The translations under genes were made by a program, and so were the position numbers. DNA of 9,943 bases from Pseudomonadota bacterium (GTDB lineage: Bacteria; Pseudomonadota; Alphaproteobacteria; RF32; CAG-239), in the NCBI GenBank assembly GCA_021617435.1, contig JAJWCP010000052.1, positions 1-9,943 on the forward strand. Reading direction: 5' to 3'. Shown here one piece after another: positions 1-6,665 of the stretch; the stretch's first letter is position 1, and each line of letters starts with the position of its first letter. The notes below the pieces were generated by a model that was not told the DNA's origin, did no database searches, and saw nothing but the letters and a program-made list of their open reading frames with translations.

Positions 1-15
1 TTATAAGGAGCAAAA

Positions 16-378
16 ATGGCTAATAATTATAAACGCGGCGATAAAGATACTCGTCCGTGGGGAACGTGGGAAGTTTTGGATTGCGGCGAAACTTTTTGCG
101 TTAAAAAAATTTGTGTTACTCCGCATAACAAACTTTCATTGCAATTACACCATCATCGCGGCGAGCACTGGATTATTGTAAAAGGCGAGGCTAAAGTTAC
201 TTTAGGCGAGGATATTTTGGTGCGTAAGCAAGACGAATCGGTTTACATTCCGGTAAATACTAAGCACCGAATCCAAAACGACACCGAATCCGATGTTGAA
301 TTTATTGAAGTTCAGACCGGCGATAAGCTTGATGAAAACGATATCGTGCGCTTTGAAGACATTTACGGTCGTGTTTAG
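16..378 (+). CDS. Stand-alone type II mannose-6-phosphate isomerase cupin
   Basis: This 120-residue protein matches the C-terminal cupin half of bifunctional mannose-1-phosphate guanylyltransferase/phosphomannose isomerase (ManC/AlgA type), which interconverts fructose-6-phosphate and mannose-6-phosphate. It starts with the family's RPWG motif (residues 13-16), then the metal-binding cupin motif HHHRGEHW (45-52). The second cupin motif is YIPVNTKH (77-84), with His84 as the expected last ligand, and the C-terminus reads DIVRFEDIYGR (109-119). The nucleotidyltransferase half is absent and there is no room for it: the ATG at 16 follows a clear AAGGAG ribosome-binding site at 5-10. Such single-cupin proteins are common in bacteria. 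The fold is certain, while in vivo isomerase activity is inferred. All seven arginines use CGN codons. A terminator follows directly, so any operon partners lie left of the window. The likely pathway is GDP-mannose or surface polysaccharide precursor supply in the cytoplasm. Confidence 0.88.
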   Translation: MANNYKRGDKDTRPWGTWEVLDCGETFCVKKICVTPHNKLSLQLHHHRGEHWIIVKGEAKVTLGEDILVRKQDESVYIPVNTKHRIQNDTESDVEFIEVQTGDKLDENDIVRFEDIYGRV

Positions 379-389
379 CGATTTTTAAG

Positions 390-415
390 CCGGAGAGTAA
401 AATCTCCGGTTTTTT
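390..415 (+). terminator. Rho-independent terminator after the cupin gene
   Basis: A 7-bp stem CCGGAGA (390-396) / TCTCCGG (403-409) closes a six-base loop and is followed by six T residues (410-415). It lies 11 nt after the cupin stop codon and separates that gene from apaG. Confidence 0.9.
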
Positions 416-455
416 ATTGTGCATAAGTTTGTTAAAAATTCATTTCATGGTTGCG

Positions 456-490
456 AATCTGAAAAAGTTAAATAATAGTTAATCTGAAAA
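456..490 (+). repeat. 10-bp direct repeat upstream of apaG
   Basis: AATCTGAAAA occurs exactly at 456-465 and again at 481-490, 25 bp apart. Each copy is followed by a TTAA-rich stretch, so the leader looks like two diverged tandem units of about 25 bp. The first copy overlaps a GAATC (455-459), which fits the GANTC target of the CcrM methyltransferase of alphaproteobacteria. It is short enough that chance cannot be excluded. Confidence 0.5.
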
Positions 491-505
491 TTAACTTAAT
501 GTTAA
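467..505. promoter_or_regulatory. Two CtrA-like boxes (TTAA-N7-TTAA) before apaG
   Basis: The first box is GTTAA at 467-471, seven bases, then TTAA at 479-482, which is the reverse complement of the CtrA consensus TTAA-N7-TTAAC. The second is TTAA at 491-494, seven bases, then TTAA at 502-505, followed by G instead of C. The second box abuts or overlaps the likely apaG ribosome-binding site (AAGGA, 504-508), where a bound protein would be expected to repress. No other gap between genes in this window has this spacing. TTAA is frequent in A+T-rich DNA, so binding is inferred; the presence of CckA, the upstream kinase of CtrA, makes it plausible. Confidence 0.4.
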
Positions 506-514
506 GGATTTGAA

Positions 515-916
515 ATGGATTTTGAAACAGATTATGTAACCGCGCAAAGCGATGATATTGTGATTTCAGCTTGTCAGGCGTTTTTGGAAGAAGACGATGA
601 AAATGCTTGCGGTTATTATTTGCGGATTGAAAATAATTCAGATGACCGAATCCAAATTTTGGGTAAAAATTTTAACATTACCGATGACCGCGGCAACAGC
701 TATTATGATACTGCTCCTGGCTTTAAGGGCGAGTTGCCGGAGTTGGAACCGGGGGAATATTTTGAGTTTTCAACCAGCACTCCGATGTTTGCGGCGCAAG
801 CGGTTTTGTACGGTAGCTTTCAAATTATAAAAGAACATCAAAATCAAATTAAAAGCATTAAAATTCCGCCGGTATCGTTAATCGGAAATACGGAAGTTTT
901 GACGACGCTTAATTAA
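515..916 (+). CDS. apaG: ApaG-domain protein
   Basis: The 133-residue protein is a single ApaG (DUF525) domain, a fibronectin-III-like beta sandwich of roughly 125 residues. Diagnostic stretches are YYLRIENNS (34-42), the ITDDRGN segment (55-61) and ELPELEPGEYFEF (73-85), which corresponds to the family's GexPxLxPGexFxY. The usual glycine-rich VxGxGVVG loop is changed to TAPGFKG (66-72), and the later TPxGxMxGxY reads MFAAQAVLYGSF (91-102), so it is a diverged member. ApaG function is poorly defined; the protein has been linked to Co2+ resistance and magnesium efflux in enterobacteria, and related domains occur in F-box proteins and PDIP38/Poldip2. The ATG at 515 has AAGGA at 504-508. Its stop codon overlaps that of the convergent hdaA by 3 bp, and no terminator is visible between them. 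Confidence 0.85.
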   Translation: MDFETDYVTAQSDDIVISACQAFLEEDDENACGYYLRIENNSDDRIQILGKNFNITDDRGNSYYDTAPGFKGELPELEPGEYFEFSTSTPMFAAQAVLYGSFQIIKEHQNQIKSIKIPPVSLIGNTEVLTTLN

Positions 917-1656
917 AAAAGCTCTTGTTGCACGTTAGTGTTCAAAATTTTTATAGCTTCTTTTACAATCGGAACAGATATAGCCCTTTTGCATGAAAGT
1001 GAAATAGCGTCAGTTTCGGCTACCAGTTTTTGCGCATAAGAAAATGAGCGCTGCATGTTTTGCACGATGTAATTTAATACTTCCTGCGATATAATGATTT
1101 GCCGGTCGTTAAAAAGTTTTACGATTAATGCGGTGAGCATGGTATCATCAGGTTCATTGATGGCAACACTTGGTATAGTGCTTAAACGAGAGCGCAAGTC
1201 AGGGAGCTTAAAATACATTCTGGTTGGTGATTGTTCGGCGGTAAATAAGATATAGCCCCCCTCGTTTTGATATAAATTAAACAAGTGAAATAAAGCTTCA
1301 TTGTCGGCTTTAGGAGTTAAATTTTCAACCACTAAACACGGATTTTCACGGTGTAGCCGTTCAACATTGCGCGTATTGACGGCGGTTGCCTGAATGATTT
1401 GTACCGGAATCGGGTGTTCGCAGCAAGCGGCAACGTGTTCGGCAAATACATGTGCCAGATGTGATTTTCCACAGCCTTCAGGTCCGTATAAAACAACGGC
1501 AAAAAATGGCCAATTCGGCCACATTTCAACCATATTTAAGGCTTCGCGATTACAGTCCGCTACTAAGAAATCATCGCGCCCGAAGTCGGTACGAGGCTTA
1601 AATTTTAACGGGAACTGCTTTATTTTAAAATTTATTGTGCTCATTTTTTTAATCAT
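913..1656 (-). CDS. hdaA: HdaA/Hda-type regulatory inactivator of DnaA (AAA+)
   Basis: This 247-residue protein is a DnaA-like AAA+ domain without the DNA-binding domain IV, as expected for Hda/HdaA. With the replicative sliding clamp it stimulates hydrolysis of DnaA-bound ATP and so limits re-initiation. The N-terminal QFPLKF (14-19) fits the clamp-binding motif. Walker A is GPEGCGKS (58-65). The Walker B region is CLVVENL (107-113), with Glu where DnaA usually has Asp. A box VII-like segment is LPDLRSRL (151-158), and the helical lid carries RSFSYA (203-208). The ATG at 1656 overlaps the cckA stop by 8 nt and has a weak GAG seven bases upstream. A second ATG (1644, residue 5) would leave a 4-nt gap but has no ribosome-binding site, so the overlapping start is preferred with moderate certainty. 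The overlap suggests translational coupling to cckA. Confidence 0.87.
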   Translation of the reverse strand: MIKKMSTINFKIKQFPLKFKPRTDFGRDDFLVADCNREALNMVEMWPNWPFFAVVLYGPEGCGKSHLAHVFAEHVAACCEHPIPVQIIQATAVNTRNVERLHRENPCLVVENLTPKADNEALFHLFNLYQNEGGYILFTAEQSPTRMYFKLPDLRSRLSTIPSVAINEPDDTMLTALIVKLFNDRQIIISQEVLNYIVQNMQRSFSYAQKLVAETDAISLSCKRAISVPIVKEAIKILNTNVQQELF

Positions 1657-4234
1657 TCAATAACTCAAAAACTTTTTTGGTTAAATCGCCTAAACTATAC
1701 GGTTTGGCAATAAATTTAAATTCCTCGTCACCATTCAGCTCTCGGCGGGCAATTTCTTCAGAATAGCCTGATGCTAAAATTATTTTTATATCAGGCAATA
1801 TTTGTTTAACTTTTTTGGCAAGGTCAGCTCCATTCATACCGGGCATAACCATATCGGTAATCATTAAATTAAATTGCTCGCCTTTATTTAACAAGTCAAG
1901 AGCGTTTTCGGCGCAGTTGCAGGAAGTGACCTCAAAGCCTTTGCGCTTTAAGGCTCGGAAGCCGAAAGCTCTGACCGAATCTTCATCTTCAACAAACAAG
2001 ATTTTAACTTTTTGTGGATTGACATTTTGTTCGCGATTATGGTCAAGCGCTGAAACATTAAGCCCGAAAATTATTTTAGGAGCCTGTTTATTTGATGAAG
2101 TTAATACCGGTATTTGATTATCAGACTCAGACATCGGTTTTTTAGGCTCATTGTCGGCATTTTCAAAACGTGGCAGATGAATTGAGAAAGTTGTTCCCTG
2201 TCCTACCGTGCTTTTTACTTTAATAAAGCCCTCAGTTTGGCGGACAATACCGTAAACTGTTGCCAAACCTAAGCCGGTTCCGGAGCCGACAATATTTTCT
2301 TTGGTGGAGAAAAATGGTTCAAAAATGCGGCTTAAATTTTCAGCAGGAATACCACAACCGGTATCTGACACATCAATAACCACAAAGTCACCGGCGTCAA
2401 TGGTATCGCCGCCGAATAAATATGGTTCGTTTAAGGTTTCGGTATGAGTTGAAATTTTTAAAGTGCCTTTGCCCTGCATGGCATCGCGGGCGTTAACCGC
2501 TAAATTTAAGATTACCTGTTCAAGCCGAACTCTGTCAACCTTAACATAGCCTAAATCAGATCCGTGGTAAAATTCAAGCTTAATATTTTCGCCAAGGGTG
2601 CGTTTCAGCAGTGGGCTGAAGTCAGTTAAACTTTCAGTGATATCAGTTTTTTTAGGAGTTAAAGACTGCTTGCGTGAAAAGGCTAAAAGCTGACTGACTA
2701 ATGCGGCGGCGCGATTAGCGTTTTGCTTGATTTGGGAAAGGTCAGCAAATGAAGGGTCTCCGACTCCGTGGCGTTGCAAAAGCAAGTCGCAGAAGCCTAT
2801 CATCGCGGTAAGCAAGTTGTTAAAATCATGAGCTATACCGCCGGCAAGTTGACCCATAGCCTGCATTTTTTGAGCTTGCGCGAATCGTTGCTCTAAGTTT
2901 TTTTGCTCGGTAGTATCGGTGATATATAAAATCAGTCCGTCAATACTTTCTTTTTCAGAAAGAATACGGCGCTGCGGGGTGATAAAAATATGAACGCTTT
3001 TGCCGGATTTTAAGGAAGCTTCCGTTTGAACAAGTTCACGGTTTTGCGGGTCTTTGGCAAATCGGGTGTATTCGGTTTGCAAAAAAGATATTGTTTCGGC
3101 AGGCAATAATGAAGCAATGTTAAGTTTTTCTTTACTGTCAGGGTCGGTTGCTAAAATTTCATGAGCTTTGGCGTTGGCTGAAATAATGTTATTGTTGGGG
3201 TCGCTGAACACAATTCCGCAAGGCGCTGAGTTGAACAACCAATCGGCTTTATCGGTGATGTAGTTGAGTTGCTCGCGTAAATCGGCGTCATTGGGCAGAT
3301 TTTTTAAGGTAATGCCTCTGATTTTAATTTTCTCATCATCTTTAAAGTTGTTTTGCATTACATAAATTTGCGCAGTTTCGTCAGTGGCGGTTTTAAATAA
3401 CCCGAATCCAACAAATGAAGGTTTGCGTGAGTTTAAAATACCGGTATCATGCACAAGTAAGTCTTTTAATGATTTCCCGATTAAATTTTCCTTAGCTGAT
3501 AACAGCTGAGCGGCAAAAGTTTCATTTACGTATTCAATGTTATGCTTAGAATCGGCAATATAAATACCGATGGGCATTTGATTAATAAAAGTATGAAGTT
3601 TTTTGCGTTCTTCCTCAAAAGTTTTTTCCATATTTTGCGCGGCGGTAATATCTTTAAGCGACCAGAAAAAGTAAGTTTCTTTTTCAATTTTTTTAATGGA
3701 AAATTCTTCTTCAAAAATATCGGTTTTTTTTAAGTAAACCGGTTTAACGGTGACATTATACCATTTATCTTTACTGTCGGAGCGTAAAAATAAAATGACG
3801 CTTTCGGTTTTAAGGCTTTTAAGCGCGAGTTGCAGGCGCTGAAAGTTAAGCAAATTCTGGCGTTCGTCAACCAGATTGTTTTGCAATTTTTCCATAATGC
3901 CGGAGGCGCCGAAAAACTGCTTGGCGGGGGCGTTTTCAATTATCGGTTCGCCGCTGCGGTTGTCTATTCGGTTGATTACTTCGCGACTGTTTAAAATTTC
4001 GTTGGCGAATCCGCCATAAGTAATTGCTTCTTCACTTGCTTTCATAATTTTGATAGAAATACAAATGCAAATGATGGTAATCAGTAAAATCAGCAAGATG
4101 ATGTATACTGAATACTGCGGATAAATAAACAACATTAACAGGCTGATCGCCAAAGAAACAATAGCGTATACTAAAGCACTCAACGCTTTTTCAAGTTGGC
4201 GATCAGGACGATTAATGTTGCTTTTACTTAACAT
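1649..4234 (-). CDS. cckA: CckA-type hybrid sensor histidine kinase
   Basis: This 861-residue inner-membrane hybrid kinase/phosphatase should pass phosphate via ChpT to CtrA and CpdR, the alphaproteobacterial cell-cycle phosphorelay. Order: two adjacent membrane helices (about 19-38 and 42-62); a divergent PAS-like region (about 85-198); a PAS domain (about 210-315); another PAS (about 325-443); the dimerisation/phosphoacceptor helix GGIAHDFNNLL with His469; and the ATPase domain with N-box NLAVNARDAM (577-586), DTGCGIP (624-630), FEPFFSTK (638-645) and GTGLGL (652-657). A polar linker (about 690-740) leads to a receiver with acidic residues 749-752, phosphoacceptor Asp794 (ITDMVMPGMNG) and Lys844. 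The H-box sequence is characteristic of CckA. It is longer than the Caulobacter protein (about 690 residues), largely through extra sensory sequence. The start lacks a strong ribosome-binding site, and 59 nt separate it from pgm upstream. Confidence 0.93.
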   Translation of the reverse strand: MLSKSNINRPDRQLEKALSALVYAIVSLAISLLMLFIYPQYSVYIILLILLITIICICISIKIMKASEEAITYGGFANEILNSREVINRIDNRSGEPIIENAPAKQFFGASGIMEKLQNNLVDERQNLLNFQRLQLALKSLKTESVILFLRSDSKDKWYNVTVKPVYLKKTDIFEEEFSIKKIEKETYFFWSLKDITAAQNMEKTFEEERKKLHTFINQMPIGIYIADSKHNIEYVNETFAAQLLSAKENLIGKSLKDLLVHDTGILNSRKPSFVGFGLFKTATDETAQIYVMQNNFKDDEKIKIRGITLKNLPNDADLREQLNYITDKADWLFNSAPCGIVFSDPNNNIISANAKAHEILATDPDSKEKLNIASLLPAETISFLQTEYTRFAKDPQNRELVQTEASLKSGKSVHIFITPQRRILSEKESIDGLILYITDTTEQKNLEQRFAQAQKMQAMGQLAGGIAHDFNNLLTAMIGFCDLLLQRHGVGDPSFADLSQIKQNANRAAALVSQLLAFSRKQSLTPKKTDITESLTDFSPLLKRTLGENIKLEFYHGSDLGYVKVDRVRLEQVILNLAVNARDAMQGKGTLKISTHTETLNEPYLFGGDTIDAGDFVVIDVSDTGCGIPAENLSRIFEPFFSTKENIVGSGTGLGLATVYGIVRQTEGFIKVKSTVGQGTTFSIHLPRFENADNEPKKPMSESDNQIPVLTSSNKQAPKIIFGLNVSALDHNREQNVNPQKVKILFVEDEDSVRAFGFRALKRKGFEVTSCNCAENALDLLNKGEQFNLMITDMVMPGMNGADLAKKVKQILPDIKIILASGYSEEIARRELNGDEEFKFIAKPYSLGDLTKKVFELLND

Positions 4235-4293
4235 ATTGCGGTTTTACCAAATAAGCAGGCAATCGGAGTTCCAACTGCCCGATGTAAATTTAA

Positions 4294-5913
4294 TTAAGTT
4301 GTAACGTCAGCCATAGTTTTGCCGGTACGTTTGCTGATTTCAGCAATTTCAGACGCAATTTGCGCAATAGGCTTTAACATGGTAAGCGGTTCGGCGTTAA
4401 GGTTTTCGGTTTCATAGGCTTCAAGGTAAACGCGCAGGGTGGCGCCGTTGGTGCCGGTGCCGGAGAGGCGGTAAACAATGCGCGAGCCGTCAGTAAAGCT
4501 TATGATTAAGCCGTTTTTGGTGGAACTGCCGTCAACTGGGTCATTATAAATGAACGGAGCAGCGTTTGAAACGGTGTATTTGCCGAAAGTTTTGCCGTTT
4601 AAGCTTGGCAGTTTGGCTTCTAAATCAGCCATGAGCTTATCGGCAACAGCGGTGTCAATACCCTCATAATCAAAGCGCAAATAGTAGCTGCGACCGTATT
4701 TTTTCCAGAAATCGCGAGTTATTTGCTCAACCGATTTTCCGGTGGCGGCAATAATGTTTAACCAGAACAACACTGCCCAAATGCCGTCTTTTTCACGGAT
4801 ATGGCTGGAGCCGGTGCCAAAACTTTCTTCACCGCAGAAGGTGATGCGGTTGGAATCCATAAGGTTGCAAAAATATTTCCAGCCGGTCGGAACTTCGTAA
4901 TAACCGATATTTAAGGCTTTGGCCACACGCGAAACCGCCGTTGAAGTGGCAGCCGATTTGGCAACGCCGTAAATGCCGTTTTTGTAAGCCGGAATATATT
5001 TATAATTATCGGTCAAAATAGCAAGACTGTCGCTCGGAGTAACAAAAAATTTGCGACCCAAAATCATATTACGGTCGCCGTCGCCGTCATTGGCGGCGCC
5101 AAAGTCAGGACCGTTGTCGGAATACATAAAATCAACAAGACTTTTGGCGTAAATCAAGTTAGGGTCAGGGTGCAGGCCGCCAAAATCAGGCTTAGGAATA
5201 AAGTTACGGACGGAGCCTTTGGGAGCGCCTAAAATTTCTTCAAAAATTTTGAGGGCATAAGGACCGGTAACGGCGTTCATGGCGTCAAACACCATGGTAA
5301 AGCCGCTTTTGAAAAGTTTTTTAATGGCGTCAAAGTCAAAAAGGTTTTCCATCATTTCAGTATAAACGCTAATCGGGTCAATAACTTCAATTTCCATATC
5401 GCCGAGTTTTTGCGTGCCTAAATTTTGCAGGTTGACGTCAGGGGCGTCAAAAGTTTTGAAAAATGAAATTTCTTTGGTGCGGGCGTAAATAGCATCGCTG
5501 ATTTTGGAAGAGCATTGTCCGCCGCTTTTGGTGGCGTATTTAATGCCAAAATCGCCGTTTTCACCGCCGGGATTGTGCGAGGCGGAAAGAACCAAACCGC
5601 CGTCAGCGTGGTTTTTTAATAAAACTTTGGACGAGGCGGGGGTTGAAATCGTGCCGTTTTGACCGATGATTAATTTTTTCATGCCGTTTGCGGCGGCAAG
5701 TTTAATAATTTTTTGAATGGCAATGTCGTTATAATAACGACCGTCGCCTCCCAAAACAAAGGTTTGTCCTTTTACACCGCCGATGGCGTCAAATAAGCTT
5801 TGAATAAAGTTTTCAAGATAGTTCGGTTGGGAAACGATTTTAGATTTTTTACGAATACCGGCTGTTCCCATTTTTTGGTCGGTATAAGGCGTTGTCGCAA
5901 TAGTTTTTATCAT
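4294..5913 (-). CDS. pgm: Alpha-D-glucose phosphate-specific phosphoglucomutase
   Basis: The 539-residue enzyme interconverts glucose-1-phosphate and glucose-6-phosphate through a phosphoserine intermediate, linking glycolysis to glycogen and nucleotide-sugar synthesis in the cytoplasm. The four hallmark loops of the alpha-D-phosphohexomutase superfamily are intact. These are the phosphoserine loop SASHNPGG (110-117, Ser112), the metal loop DGDGDR (276-281), the sugar-specificity loop GEESFGTGS (361-369) and the phosphate-binding loop RLSGTGTNG (482-490). The close match to eukaryotic PGM1-type loops, including SHIREKDG (370-377), points to a glucose-specific enzyme rather than ManB or GlmM. 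The ATG at 5913 has AAGGA eight bases upstream. It lies 78 nt after the MipZ-like gene and 59 nt before cckA, and could be part of that transcription unit or have its own promoter. No glycogen genes are adjacent. Domains look complete, with no frameshift. Confidence 0.95.
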   Translation of the reverse strand: MIKTIATTPYTDQKMGTAGIRKKSKIVSQPNYLENFIQSLFDAIGGVKGQTFVLGGDGRYYNDIAIQKIIKLAAANGMKKLIIGQNGTISTPASSKVLLKNHADGGLVLSASHNPGGENGDFGIKYATKSGGQCSSKISDAIYARTKEISFFKTFDAPDVNLQNLGTQKLGDMEIEVIDPISVYTEMMENLFDFDAIKKLFKSGFTMVFDAMNAVTGPYALKIFEEILGAPKGSVRNFIPKPDFGGLHPDPNLIYAKSLVDFMYSDNGPDFGAANDGDGDRNMILGRKFFVTPSDSLAILTDNYKYIPAYKNGIYGVAKSAATSTAVSRVAKALNIGYYEVPTGWKYFCNLMDSNRITFCGEESFGTGSSHIREKDGIWAVLFWLNIIAATGKSVEQITRDFWKKYGRSYYLRFDYEGIDTAVADKLMADLEAKLPSLNGKTFGKYTVSNAAPFIYNDPVDGSSTKNGLIISFTDGSRIVYRLSGTGTNGATLRVYLEAYETENLNAEPLTMLKPIAQIASEIAEISKRTGKTMADVTT

Positions 5914-5926
5914 GTTCCTATTCCTT

Positions 5927-5936
5927 TTAACGTTAA
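5927..5936. other. 10-bp palindrome just upstream of the pgm ribosome-binding site
   Basis: TTAACGTTAA is a perfect palindrome immediately upstream of the AAGGA of pgm, within the 78-nt gap after the MipZ-like gene. It could be a small operator or a chance A+T-rich palindrome. I see no convincing -35/-10 pair in this gap. Confidence 0.25.
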
Positions 5937-5991
5937 TAATACCCTGATAGAAGATATAATGCCTTAAAAGATTTTACAGGTAAAGCAAAAT

Positions 5992-6663
5992 TTATTTGTT
6001 CTGCCATATAAAATCAGTAAGTTTTTTTAAATTGCGGCGAGCGTATAAATCGGGCAGGTCAAACAAGGTTTTAAGCTCCGGTCGGTCTTTATCGGAAACG
6101 GTTACGCCTTGTTGCAGACCTTTGCCGTATTCATCACGCCAATTTAAGAGCGGCGCTACCGTAAAGCCTGAAAATTTGCCGGAGTTTGTGAGCTGTTGCA
6201 GATTTTCGGGCGAATAATTGTCATTGGGGCAAACAATCCAACGGAAAGAATTTTTTCCGGCGGCGGCGCGCTGTTTTTTGGCTTCCCAGATAAGAGAGGC
6301 AAAAAGGCTGTTTTTGGCGGTTAAGTTTTGCAAAGCTTCCTCACCGCGAAGCATGGTGAGCACAATATCGGCGGATTGAAAATAGTCAGCATCGGGCGAA
6401 TCTAAAATTATGGCGTCATATTGGTTGTTAAGTTCAGCCAACACGCCTTTTTTTAAGGAGTGATATTGCGGAATCGGCAAATTGTAATGCTCTCCCATAT
6501 TAAGAGTGTAGCGTTTGGCGATAAACATGGCGAGCGGGCTGTTGTTAACATCATCAAGCACGGCGGTTTTATAGTCTTTGGCGAGCATAACTGCCAAATG
6601 GGCGGTAAATAAAGTTTTTCCGGTTTGGGTGTTGGAGCTGTTAATAACAATAATCTGAGCCAT
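5992..6663 (-). CDS. mipZ: MipZ-like ParA-family ATPase with degenerate P-loop
   Basis: The 223-residue cytoplasmic protein has the ParA/MinD-superfamily layout and resembles MipZ, the gradient-forming ATPase that inhibits FtsZ away from midcell. Support comes from the MipZ-type segment LIWEAKKQRAAAG (124-136), which parallels VWEGRKQRALSG in Caulobacter, and from GFTVAPLLNWRDEYGKGLQQ (166-185), which parallels its GFRIGPGLRDRVIYRELF region. The Walker B-like strand is AIILDSPD (84-91). The P-loop is unusual: residues 10-17 read SNTQTGKT, keeping GKT but lacking the signature lysine and paired glycines of the deviant Walker A (KGGxGKT), with Asn11 in the lysine position. The Walker A' region LDDVNN (36-41) is also divergent. 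At 223 residues it is shorter than Caulobacter MipZ. It starts 2 nt after the carboxypeptidase stop without a clear ribosome-binding site, suggesting translational coupling. An alternative is a ParA-like paralogue with a different role; orthology is likely but unproven. Confidence 0.65.
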   Translation of the reverse strand: MAQIIVINSSNTQTGKTLFTAHLAVMLAKDYKTAVLDDVNNSPLAMFIAKRYTLNMGEHYNLPIPQYHSLKKGVLAELNNQYDAIILDSPDADYFQSADIVLTMLRGEEALQNLTAKNSLFASLIWEAKKQRAAAGKNSFRWIVCPNDNYSPENLQQLTNSGKFSGFTVAPLLNWRDEYGKGLQQGVTVSDKDRPELKTLFDLPDLYARRNLKKLTDFIWQNK

Positions 6664-6665
6664 GA

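Noticed and set aside
1394..1663. Open frame on the + strand across hdaA
   Set aside because: It is antisense to a well-supported gene, has no recognisable family and no ribosome-binding site; treated as a coding shadow.
4256..4285. Imperfect hairpin (ATCGG...CCGAT with inner AGT/ACT) between pgm and cckA
   Set aside because: It has a two-base bulge and no T run on either strand, so it is not a convincing terminator or attenuator.
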